Source: Bacillota bacterium (GTDB lineage Bacteria > Bacillota > Sulfobacillia > JAJYWN01 > JAJZPE01). Taken from it: a stretch of 33,912 bases of DNA. Both the position numbers and the translations under genes were made by a program. Shown piece after piece: positions 9,708 through 16,304 of this stretch. The notes under the pieces are model-generated. The model was given only the letters and a program-made list of their open reading frames with translations. It was not told where the DNA came from and ran no database searches. Numbering within the stretch: the stretch's first letter is position 1; each line of letters starts with the position of its first letter. Where the stretch lies: positions 1 through 33,912 of the forward strand of contig JAJZPE010000014.1 of NCBI GenBank assembly GCA_021811325.1, written 5' to 3'.

Positions 9708-10127
9708 CTAGGCCCCCTTCCCCGCGGCCTTGGCCGAGATGGAGTCGTGAATGAGCTTGACGGTGACCTTGGTCGGGCAGACCGTCTCCAGTCCGAACTC
9801 GCCGTAGATTTCCTGCATCTTCGGGTCGAAGATGCGGGCCAGGACGTTCTTTACCTTGTACTTCTCCTTGGCGATCTGGGCGGCCACGACGTTGGTGTTG
9901 TCGTAATTGGTCACGGCGACGACGGCGTCGGCGGTCTCGATGCCGGCCCGCCGGAGGACCTCGTCGTCGATGCCCGTGCCGAGGATGGTCCGCCCCTTGA
10001 AGTCTTCGGGCAGGCGGGTCAAGGCCAGCCGGTCCTTCTCGATGACGGCGACTTCGTTCCCTTCGGCCTCGAAGGTGGCGGCCAGGTCGGCCCCGACCCG
10101 TCCGCAGCCAATGATGATGACGTGCAT
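9708..10127 (-). CDS. TrkA-like RCK_N protein, short form
   Basis: A 139-aa single-domain RCK_N protein. It has HVIIIGCGRVGADLA (GxGxxG), AVIEKD at the end of the second strand, and AVVAVTNYDNTNVVAAQIAKEKY. It ends after the Rossmann core with a short tail and has no TrkA-C domain, unlike its neighbour. A heterodimer or mixed ring of the two is a reasonable inference. The start is uncertain: ATG 10127 gives the canonical N-terminus, with AGGGAG 11 nt upstream; an in-frame GTG at 10139 would add four residues. The gap to the USP gene is about 15 nt. Confidence 0.88.
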   Translation of the reverse strand: MHVIIIGCGRVGADLAATFEAEGNEVAVIEKDRLALTRLPEDFKGRTILGTGIDDEVLRRAGIETADAVVAVTNYDNTNVVAAQIAKEKYKVKNVLARIFDPKMQEIYGEFGLETVCPTKVTVKLIHDSISAKAAGKGA

Positions 10128-10142
10128 GGAAAGGTTCACTCC

Positions 10143-10757
10143 CTACCGCGAACTGGGCTTGGCGACGAAGGAGGGGCGCTCGAGGATGACGTCGCACGGG
10201 GCGTGCCGGACGACGAAGTCGGCCGTGCTGCCGAAGATGCGGTCCTCGAAGTTCGGGCGTTCCCCGAGGCCAAGGATAATGAGCTGCGTCGGCGCGGTGT
10301 TGGCGGCGTCGACGATGGCCCGCCCGGCCTTCCGGGCCTTGGCAATCTGCTTCTTTATCTCCACGTTGTGCTGCTGGGCGACCTCTTCCGCCTCGGCCAG
10401 GACCTGCTCGGCCCGGCGCATCTCCTCGGGGACGGCGGCGTCGAGGGGTAGGGTCATCGGCAGCTCGACCACGTATATGGCCGTCAGCGCGGCGTTCTGG
10501 GCCTTGGCGAGGCCGCAGGCCAGGTTGAGCAGCCGTTGTGAGAGCTGGCCGCCACGCGTCCCGACGAGGATGCGCCCGGCTTCGGTCACCCTCTCGACGC
10601 CCTCCATGACCTTCTCGACGATCGCCCGGGCCTTGGGCGGATGCATCATCCACCACAGGATGGTGACGACGCTCGACGCAAAGACAACGCCGAGGACCAC
10701 GCCCAGCGTCGTCGTGTGAAGCGGGACGGTGGTTGCCGCGGCCGTTGCTAGGAACAA
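10143..10757 (-). CDS. Membrane-anchored universal stress (UspA) domain protein
   Basis: About 204 aa. One N-terminal hydrophobic segment (TTTLGVVLGVVFASSVVTILWW) is followed by a cytoplasmic UspA-like domain: RILVGTRGGQLSQRLLNLACGLAKAQNAALTAIYVVELP, then PTQLIILGLGERP, and GSTADFVVRHAPCDVILER at the C-terminus. The ATP-binding glycine motif G-2x-G-9x-G is recognisable near LGLGERP...GSTADFV. TTG 10757 is chosen because GGGGGGAGA lies just upstream in the 17-nt gap after the previous gene; a longer frame overlaps that gene. USP domains often sit beside APC-type permeases and Trk regulators, so it probably senses nucleotide or stress state for the transporter encoded by the operon. Confidence 0.8.
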   Translation of the reverse strand: MFLATAAATTVPLHTTTLGVVLGVVFASSVVTILWWMMHPPKARAIVEKVMEGVERVTEAGRILVGTRGGQLSQRLLNLACGLAKAQNAALTAIYVVELPMTLPLDAAVPEEMRRAEQVLAEAEEVAQQHNVEIKKQIAKARKAGRAIVDAANTAPTQLIILGLGERPNFEDRIFGSTADFVVRHAPCDVILERPSFVAKPSSR

Positions 10758-10774
10758 GGGTCTCCCCCCAATGG

Positions 10775-11017
10775 TCAACGGGCGTCTCGGCGGCCGGTCA
10801 GAAGCTCGATCAGGACGCGCATGCGGACCAGCCCGAAGCCGACGAAAGCCAGGCCCATCAGCCAACCGACGGCGCTACTGCCGCCGGTGGCCATCCGGTA
10901 GAGCATGATCAGCCCTAGAATGAAGGCTATCGATCCAGTGAAGAGCTTGTACGTGTCGAGCATCCTTTGCTGGCGGCCGCTCAACGGTGGGCGTGACGAC
11001 AAAGACTGAGGTCGCAA
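10775..11017 (-). CDS. Small membrane protein of unknown function
   Basis: An 80-aa protein with two hydrophobic segments (about residues 26-44, FTGSIAFILGLIMLYRMA, and 48-66, GWLMGLAFVGFGLVRMRV) and a basic C-terminus ending GRRDAR. I recognise no family. It sits between the APC permease (stop at 11022) and the USP gene in the same operon, with 4-nt and 17-nt gaps. TTG 11017 has GGGAAG about 7 nt upstream inside the permease stop region; an ATG at 10960 would leave a 61-aa form starting directly before the first helix. It may be a small accessory subunit of the permease. Confidence 0.65.
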   Translation of the reverse strand: MRPQSLSSRPPLSGRQQRMLDTYKLFTGSIAFILGLIMLYRMATGGSSAVGWLMGLAFVGFGLVRMRVLIELLTGRRDAR

Positions 11018-11021
11018 GGTC

Positions 11022-12713
11022 TCACTTCCCTCCCGTGGTCAAGGCCTGCCGGTGGGCGGCCGCAACGGCCGCCGCCGCTTGGTCCTCGTCCCGGCGCTTG
11101 AGCGCCGTCTGATATTGCTCGAGCAACTCAAGCTCGCCGGCCTCGGCCAGCACGCGGATCTGGTCGTTCTCCCAGTCGCGCTTGATGCTGCCGAAGATGG
11201 GCAGCCCGGCGCGAGAGCGGTAGACGAAGTAGACGATGTACCCGAGGACCAACCAGGACGGTCCGGCGATGCGGCCGATGGCGTGGGTCCAGACCACCAG
11301 GACCCAGATGAAGATGTTCCCGGCCAGCCCGAAGAAGGCCAAGAGGGGCACCTCGACCCGCCGTCCCTTGATGGTGACCGGCAGGTTGAAGGGCACCTTG
11401 TACGGCCGGGGCGAATATGGGTCGCTAAAGCGTAGTTTGACCAGAGAAATCAACACCAAAACGTAGCCGCTGACGGCCCCGAAGGCGTAGAGGTTGGCCA
11501 GAGTGTCATAGGCGTTGGCGGACAGCGAGGCCAGGATGACCTCGACGATGGCCAGGACCGAGAAGACGATGATCGTCCGGTGCGGCGTGCTGTACTTCTC
11601 GTGGACCGCCTCGAACCAGCTCGGGAGCAGCTTGAAGCGGCTCATCGACCAGGTGATGCGGGAATAGCCCATGACCCCCGTGTTGGCCGAGGCGAAAACG
11701 AGTGTGGCCGCGAGGATGGCGGTGAACGGCCCGGCGATGAAGCCGATGAACGGGATGTGGTGGGCCAGCACGGCGACGGGGTCGCCCTGGTTCGCGGCGA
11801 TGACGTTCCACGGCAGGATGCCGAGGCCGAGGACGGAGAAGCTGAGGGCGTAGATGAGCACCGTGAAGATGAGGGCCAGCGAGGTCCGGGGGACGACCGT
11901 CGCTGGCCTTATCGTTTCCTGAGCGGCCTGCGACACCGATTCCAGGCCGACGAAGGAGATGATGGCGATGGAGGCGCCGTAGAGGAACTGCCGGGTCGAA
12001 GGGAAGGCCGTGATGAACTGGTGCTGCAGGAGTCCCGGGTCCCAGGCGAAGAGGAAGCCGAAGAGGATGATCAGGGACTCGTTGAGCATGTCGACGGCGC
12101 AGAAGATCTCGTTCATCCGCGAGGACTCGCGGATGCCGCGGATGTTCAGGAAGATGAGGAAGATGATCCCGGCGATGCCCTCGATGGCCAGCCACGGCTG
12201 GTGCTGCAGCTTCGGGAAGAAGAAGTTGATGTAACCGGCCGAGGACAGGGCGAAGAGGGAGACGTCGATGGTGAAGTCGAGGAGCAGGGCCCAGCCCGAG
12301 GTGAAGCCGAGGAAGTCGCCCAGGCCGCGGAGGGTATAGTACTGCCCGCCGCCCGCCACCGGGTAGGTCGCGGCCAGCTCGGTGTAGGCCAGCCCGATGA
12401 ACATGTAGATGAGCCCGGTGATGGCGAAGGCCAATGGCGCCCCGCCCTGCGCGGCGGCGACGACGAGGCCCAGGGCCACGTAGACGTCGGCCCCGACATC
12501 GGCGTAGCCCCAGGTATAGGAGCCCCAGATGCCGACGGCCCGGCGGAGACCGCTGTTGCTCTCCGCCGCCCCGTGCCCGTCACCGCCATGGTGGCCGTCA
12601 TGGTCCTTGCCGCTGTGATTCTGGCCGCCGTGATCCTGGCCGCCGTGATTCTGGCCGTTACGCTGGCTCACCGCATCCGCGGGGTGCGACAAAACGTTAT
12701 CCACTCCTAGCAC
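11022..12713 (-). CDS. APC-superfamily permease with His-rich N-terminus
   Basis: A 563-aa permease with about 12 membrane segments of the amino acid-polyamine-organocation superfamily. It shows GSYTWGYADVGADVYVALG at helix 1, YPVAGGGQYYTLRGLGDFLGFTSGW in helix 3, and SFVGLESVSQAAQETIRP at helix 6. The C-terminal cytoplasmic tail (about residues 495-563) is helical and charged. The N-terminal tail has seven histidines in a repeated G-Q-N/D-H-x pattern (about 20-47). GTG 12713 has GGAG 6 nt upstream and lies about 55 nt after a strong promoter; a longer frame to 12770 would begin at the transcription start. The substrate is not determinable. Linkage to USP and RCK proteins suggests control by cell K+ or nucleotide state, and K+ import (as in KimA-type APC proteins) is a possibility besides amino acids. 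Confidence 0.88.
   Translation of the reverse strand: MLGVDNVLSHPADAVSQRNGQNHGGQDHGGQNHSGKDHDGHHGGDGHGAAESNSGLRRAVGIWGSYTWGYADVGADVYVALGLVVAAAQGGAPLAFAITGLIYMFIGLAYTELAATYPVAGGGQYYTLRGLGDFLGFTSGWALLLDFTIDVSLFALSSAGYINFFFPKLQHQPWLAIEGIAGIIFLIFLNIRGIRESSRMNEIFCAVDMLNESLIILFGFLFAWDPGLLQHQFITAFPSTRQFLYGASIAIISFVGLESVSQAAQETIRPATVVPRTSLALIFTVLIYALSFSVLGLGILPWNVIAANQGDPVAVLAHHIPFIGFIAGPFTAILAATLVFASANTGVMGYSRITWSMSRFKLLPSWFEAVHEKYSTPHRTIIVFSVLAIVEVILASLSANAYDTLANLYAFGAVSGYVLVLISLVKLRFSDPYSPRPYKVPFNLPVTIKGRRVEVPLLAFFGLAGNIFIWVLVVWTHAIGRIAGPSWLVLGYIVYFVYRSRAGLPIFGSIKRDWENDQIRVLAEAGELELLEQYQTALKRRDEDQAAAAVAAAHRQALTTGGK
12597..12656 (-). repeat. 15-bp tandem repeat encoding His-rich tail
   Basis: Four 15-bp units, the first three nearly identical (GGCCAGAATCACGGC on the minus strand) and the fourth degenerate. 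They encode G-Q-N-H-G / G-Q-D-H-G / G-Q-N-H-S / G-K-D-H-D in the permease N-terminus. Confidence 0.85.
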
Positions 12714-12772
12714 GATTGGCTCCAAACCCGCCAAGAACAGCCTTGGTGGGTCGGAGGCGGCTACAACCAAGC

Positions 12773-12801
12773 ATTATAAGGCCCGGGGATTGTGCGCGCA
12801 A
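12773..12801 (-). promoter_or_regulatory. Promoter of APC-USP-RCK operon
   Basis: On the minus strand a perfect -10 TATAAT (12778-12773) is preceded at 17 nt by TTGCGC (12801-12796). The expected start of transcription is near 12766, giving a leader of about 53 nt before GTG 12713. This argues against the upstream TTG at 12770. Confidence 0.78.
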
Positions 12802-12851
12802 GCACGCCTCGGGCTGGAAAAGGGGCCAAGAAAGCCGGAAAACCGCGGTGC

Positions 12852-13091
12852 TCAGAGCATTTCCGCCAACTGCGCGAGGGACCCGCGATAATCCGCGCGA
12901 GGCTCCCCGGGCTCGCGGTGCAAGAGTTCCATCATCTTCTCGGTCGAGACCAGGACCTGGGCGATGAGCTGCCGGCGCGGTACCACGCCGTCAAAGCTCT
13001 TGGCCAGGGCGCCGAAATAGTACTTGAGGAACTCGTCCATGTCGTTGCCGAGAAGAGTCCCATCGAGGTCGAGCAAGAGGGCGCGAAACAT
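12852..13091 (-). pseudogene. Truncated HAD-family hydrolase
   Basis: The frame begins with a textbook HAD motif I (LLLDLDGTLLG; catalytic aspartates D8 and D10) and the start of a helical cap (DMDEFLKYYFGALAKSF). It stops after 79 residues. HAD phosphatases are usually 200-250 aa, so motifs II, III and IV are missing. The ribosome site is intact: GGAGG lies 8 nt before ATG 13091 (5 nt before ATG 13094). About 50 nt after the stop comes the -35 box of the APC operon, so the lost C-terminal part was replaced by, or deleted up to, that promoter. It may still be translated as a short protein, but catalysis is not expected. Confidence 0.72.
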
Positions 13092-13178
13092 CATCCGAAC
13101 CTCCTCGAGTGTGGCCCGGCTGGTTGGACGCCGCCCGGCGACGGGGAGAGGGGTTCGGCGGTCCGCGCCCGGAATCCT

Positions 13179-14819
13179 CTATTGGCGATGCTTCGGAGGG
13201 CAACCCATCGCCTTGAGGGCGCGGGCGCCGGCGCGCCGAACCGGGTAGGTCAGGCCGCGGTAGGCGGCGACGGCCGAGGCGCCCATGACGGCCGCCCAAC
13301 CCGCCCCGCCGACTTGGTCGAGGACGAGGTCGACGGTGTTGCCGACGACCTTCAACGCCTGCCAGCGGCCGGCCAGACTGAGGTCTCGCCACCCGCGCGG
13401 CCGGAGTTCGGCCACGGCGTAGTCCGCCTCGGAGGCGGGGGTGTACTCGCTGCTGTTGCGCACGAGCCAATCACGGGCGACCCGGCGCCCGACCCGGAAG
13501 TCGTGCTCGCGGAACTTCTCCTCGAAGAGCCCGCCGAAGTGCCCCCAGAAGGCGCCGGCCAAGTCGCCGGGGTCGGACGGGGCCAGGTGGTGCAGGCGAT
13601 AGCGGCGCTTGCCGGCCAGGCCGCTGACCCCCTCGAAGCGTAGCCGCAGGAGCAGGAACAGGCGACGGTGGGCGGGCGTAGCCGCGGCCAGGGCCGGCGG
13701 CCACCCACCGGCGTCGTGGAAGGCGGCCATCCGGGCGACGCGGTCGTCGCAATCGGGCCAATGCCGGCGGCACCCCGCGGCCACGTCCAGCGCGACGGCC
13801 TCGGCGGCCGCGGGGTCCAGGCCGGCGACGACGCGGGCCCAGTCGTCCCAGGCTTCCTCGAGACCGGCCAGGCGGGTGTTGGTCTTCTCGAACTGAATGA
13901 GGTCGCGACTCACCTGTTCATTGATGGGGATGGTGGCCAACCGCGCCAGGACGGCCGCCGGTGAGTAGCCATCGGCCCCGGGCGGGCCGGAGGCCTGGTC
14001 CCCCGGATCGCCCGGCTCGACCACGACAAACTCACGGGGCGTCGGGTCACCGCCATCGAGGTCGGCGACCGCGTCGATGGCCCGCCCCAGGGGCATCCCC
14101 TCGAGGACCCCGCCGTCGCTGCACCAGAAGCGGCGCCGGCCGTCGTCAATGAGCCGGCCGGGGACCCGGCCCTCTAGCTCCTCCGGTGTGTGCTCGACCG
14201 GCACCGGCTCGAAGGCCACTGGGAACGCGCCGGAGGCGGCCACGGCCCGCGCCACGGACGACCACAACCCCGGGTCGTACGGGGCGGTCGGGTCGAGGTC
14301 GAAGGCCTTCAGGTCCTCGTGGGTGACGGTGTCGACGGCGGGCGGGTCGCCCGAAGTATCGAAGCGGAAGCGGATGCCGTCGAGGCTGGTCAGGGTAGCC
14401 ACGAGCCTGATCGGGCCCTGGGCCAACGGCACCGCCCCTCGTGGCGGCGGCCCGAGCCACTCGCCGACCAGGTCGCCCATGGCCGCCCCGGAAAGGACCG
14501 AACGCCGCCGCCCCGGCACCGAGCCCGTGAGCCGGCCGGCCGAGGCCGACTTGACCCAGGCGTCGTGGAGGTCATCGATGGGCGAGCCGGTCACCAGGGA
14601 GTGGACGGCGATGGCCGACGTGAGGGCGCCGGCCGAAGTCCCGACGAAGAGGTCAGGGATGACCGGCAGCACCGCGCCGGTCGCCTTCGACTGTCTCGTC
14701 GCGTACAGGAACTCGTAGACCGCACCGCCCTCGAAGGGCCCCAGGGCGGCCGCCCCGGAGATGACGAACGCGACCTTCGGCGGTTTGCCGGAGGTCGCGC
14801 GCCTGTTGGTCACGCCCAT
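13179..14819 (-). CDS. Patatin-like phospholipase with extended C-terminal domain
   Basis: A 546-aa protein. The N-terminal 290 residues are a patatin domain: oxyanion-hole region VAFVISGAAALGPFEGGAVYEFL (a GAAxLG variant, not the usual GGGxxG), nucleophile elbow GTSAG with S62, ASGAFPVAFEPV, and the dyad aspartate in CSDGG (D235). This gives a Ser-Asp lipid acyl hydrolase. The C-terminal part (about 370-480) has HFGGLFEEKFREHDFRVGRRVARDWL, which resembles the C-terminal region of DUF3376-type patatin proteins. The last 50 residues contain a possible amphipathic or membrane-associated segment (GWAAVMGASAVAAYRGL). ATG 14819 is preceded by GGGGG at 7 nt. There is no signal peptide, so it is probably cytoplasmic or peripheral. 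No adjacent cyclase or effector partner is seen. Confidence 0.88.
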   Translation of the reverse strand: MGVTNRRATSGKPPKVAFVISGAAALGPFEGGAVYEFLYATRQSKATGAVLPVIPDLFVGTSAGALTSAIAVHSLVTGSPIDDLHDAWVKSASAGRLTGSVPGRRRSVLSGAAMGDLVGEWLGPPPRGAVPLAQGPIRLVATLTSLDGIRFRFDTSGDPPAVDTVTHEDLKAFDLDPTAPYDPGLWSSVARAVAASGAFPVAFEPVPVEHTPEELEGRVPGRLIDDGRRRFWCSDGGVLEGMPLGRAIDAVADLDGGDPTPREFVVVEPGDPGDQASGPPGADGYSPAAVLARLATIPINEQVSRDLIQFEKTNTRLAGLEEAWDDWARVVAGLDPAAAEAVALDVAAGCRRHWPDCDDRVARMAAFHDAGGWPPALAAATPAHRRLFLLLRLRFEGVSGLAGKRRYRLHHLAPSDPGDLAGAFWGHFGGLFEEKFREHDFRVGRRVARDWLVRNSSEYTPASEADYAVAELRPRGWRDLSLAGRWQALKVVGNTVDLVLDQVGGAGWAAVMGASAVAAYRGLTYPVRRAGARALKAMGCPPKHRQ

Positions 14820-14857
14820 TGCTCAACCCCCGGCTTCCGTCCGGTCCCTGTTCAGTA

Positions 14858-14892
14858 TACTGGCGGGGGCCGGCGAAAGTACTGGCGGGGGC
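14858..14892. repeat. 13-bp direct repeat upstream of patatin gene
   Basis: TACTGGCGGGGGC occurs at 14858-14870 and again at 14880-14892, a 22-bp period, in the 79-bp gap between the DUF1634 stop and the patatin start. It may be a two-site operator spaced about two helical turns apart. A TATACT on the minus strand overlaps the first copy, but no good -35 is visible. Confidence 0.5.
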
Positions 14893-14898
14893 GGTCGC

Positions 14899-15270
14899 TC
14901 ACTCGGCGGCGACGAAGATGCTGAAGACGAGGACGAGGGTGACGGCGATGGCGACGAACGTGTAGAGCCAGTCGCGCTCGGCCAGGAAACCAATGAGGCA
15001 GGTGACCACGCGGACGGCCGGCGTCGCCATCAGGAGAAGGATTCCGACGGTGAGGACCTCGGCCGGGTTGCCGTGCAGGGCGCCGTCGATGGCCTGCGGG
15101 ATGGACCCGGTCTGGTGGGAGGCCGACGCCGGATTTAAGGCGAGGAGCACCAACCCGAGGAGCATGACGGAAATGCTCACGACCACGCCGATGAGCAGCA
15201 CCCAGTGGAGGATGTGGTCCAGGTCGATATGGCCAGGACGCTTGGCGGCTTTGACATTCTCGTTACTCAT
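14899..15270 (-). CDS. DUF1634 membrane protein (TauE partner)
   Basis: A 123-aa protein with three hydrophobic segments (HWVLLIGVVVSISVMLLGLVLLAL near 21-44; VLTVGILLLMATPAVRVVTCLIGFL near 73-97; YTFVAIAVTLVLVFSIFVA near 103-121), matching DUF1634 in size and layout. DUF1634 genes are commonly found directly after TauE/SafE transporters, as here, with a 17-nt gap and AGAGGTGAG ahead of the ATG. Its role is unproven; an accessory subunit of the transporter is the usual inference. Confidence 0.85.
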   Translation of the reverse strand: MSNENVKAAKRPGHIDLDHILHWVLLIGVVVSISVMLLGLVLLALNPASASHQTGSIPQAIDGALHGNPAEVLTVGILLLMATPAVRVVTCLIGFLAERDWLYTFVAIAVTLVLVFSIFVAAE

Positions 15271-15287
15271 CAGAACTCACCTCTCGA

Positions 15288-16121
15288 TTAGCGGACCTCG
15301 ATGCCGAAGGCCTTGAGGATCATCTGGATGGCCATGGCCACCATGACCACGACGAAGATCGATAGGAGATGGCGGGTGTTGATCCCGGGTGCGATTCGCG
15401 CCCCCAGCCTGGCCCCGAGGAAGACGCCGATGGCCGCGGGTGCCGTGATCAGCGGGTCGATCATGCCCCGGGAGAAGTAGATGAAGGCGCTGGCGACGGC
15501 GGTCACGCCGATCATGAAGTTGCTGGTGGCCGTGGCCGCCTTGACCGGGACACCCATGCCCAGGGTCATCGCCGGGACCTTGACCACCCCGCCGCCGATG
15601 CCCAGAAGCCCCGAGAGGTTGCCGGCGATGAACGAAGCCGCGAGGCCGATCGGCACGTTGCGCACCTTGTAGGTGACTTCCTTCTTGAGGTAGGGGTCGT
15701 AGTAGTCGCCGCCGAGCCGATCGTCCGGGTCCTTGGGGATGATCCTGCCTTCCGACTTGCGGCGGAACATCGTCGCCGCGACCAGGATCATGACCGTGCC
15801 GAAGATGCCGTTGAGGGCGTTCTTGCTGATCGCTCCGGCGACCAGCCCACCGGTCACGGCCCCGATGGTCGTGAACGTCTCGAGGGTCATCCCCAGCCTG
15901 ATGTTCGCCAGGCGGTCGTTGACATAAGTGCTGGCGGCCGACGACGAAGTGGCGATGACCGCGACGATGCTTGCTCCGATGGCATTGTGGATGGGCACAT
16001 GGAAGACCAGGGTCAGCAGCGGCACGATGAGGATGCCGCCGCCCAGGCCGACCATCGCCCCCATCAGGCCTGCGGCCACACCGAGGACGGTGATGCCGAC
16101 GAAAGTGCCTAAAGAAACCAA
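15288..16121 (-). CDS. TauE/SafE-family (TSUP) anion transporter
   Basis: A 277-aa membrane protein with the duplicated TSUP signature: GLMGAMVGLGGGILIVPLL in the first half and GNLSGLLGIGGGVVKVPAM in the second. Family members move sulfite, sulfoacetate or other organosulfur and small organic anions. About eight hydrophobic segments are present, with a charged loop (MFRRKSEGRIIPKDPDDRLGGDYYDPYLKKEV) between the halves. The frame is open to 16259, but that extension is Arg-rich and lies across the proposed promoter. TTG 16121 has AAGGCAGG upstream and starts just before the first helix. Together with the NitT/TauT importer, this gives weak support for organosulfur use in the organism. Confidence 0.88.
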   Translation of the reverse strand: MVSLGTFVGITVLGVAAGLMGAMVGLGGGILIVPLLTLVFHVPIHNAIGASIVAVIATSSSAASTYVNDRLANIRLGMTLETFTTIGAVTGGLVAGAISKNALNGIFGTVMILVAATMFRRKSEGRIIPKDPDDRLGGDYYDPYLKKEVTYKVRNVPIGLAASFIAGNLSGLLGIGGGVVKVPAMTLGMGVPVKAATATSNFMIGVTAVASAFIYFSRGMIDPLITAPAAIGVFLGARLGARIAPGINTRHLLSIFVVVMVAMAIQMILKAFGIEVR

Positions 16122-16174
16122 ATCCGCCTGCCTTCTTTCCCTGTGGTATCGGCTTGCGCGATGCGGTTTGGAGG

Positions 16175-16199
16175 GGCGCCGAGCTTGAAGGCGCCGAGC
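16175..16199. repeat. 10-bp direct repeat in tauE leader
   Basis: GGCGCCGAGC at 16175-16184 recurs at 16190-16199, a 15-bp period. Each copy contains the palindrome GGCGCC. It lies between the extended -10 and the start of the TauE gene, where it could act as an operator or fold in the leader RNA. Confidence 0.5.
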
Positions 16200-16213
16200 C
16201 GCCGACATCAAAT

Positions 16214-16222
16214 ATTCTACCA
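16214..16222 (-). promoter_or_regulatory. Extended -10 promoter of tauE-DUF1634
   Basis: On the minus strand TGGTAGAAT (16222-16214) is a TGn-extended -10 with five of six consensus bases. The -35 region has no good match, as is common for this class. The leader to TTG 16121 would be about 86 nt. Confidence 0.5.
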
Positions 16223-16272
16223 CAGGGCCGGCGGGCAGGGCAGGCTTTTTCGGATTCAAGTCACTTCGTCGG

Positions 16273-16302
16273 CCTTATTCTTTGGGGCCTTATTCTTTGG
16301 GG
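16273..16302 (-). repeat. Tandem 15-bp repeat carrying extra stop codons
   Basis: Two identical 15-bp copies of CCTTATTCTTTGGGG (plus strand) lie directly after the stop of the PKD protein, with a degenerate third version overlapping that stop. Read in the same frame, each copy gives G-P-K-E-stop, so three stop codons occur in phase at 15-nt spacing. Confidence 0.85.
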
Positions 16303-16304
16303 CC

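Noticed and set aside
12714-12770. Longer start (TTG 12770) for the APC permease
   Set aside because: It would lie at or before the expected transcript start of a good promoter and lacks a ribosome site. GTG 12713 has GGAG at 6 nt.
16122-16259. N-terminal extension of the TauE protein to 16259
   Set aside because: It runs over the proposed promoter, encodes an Arg-rich non-family sequence, and continues the frame of the upstream PKD gene after its stops by chance.
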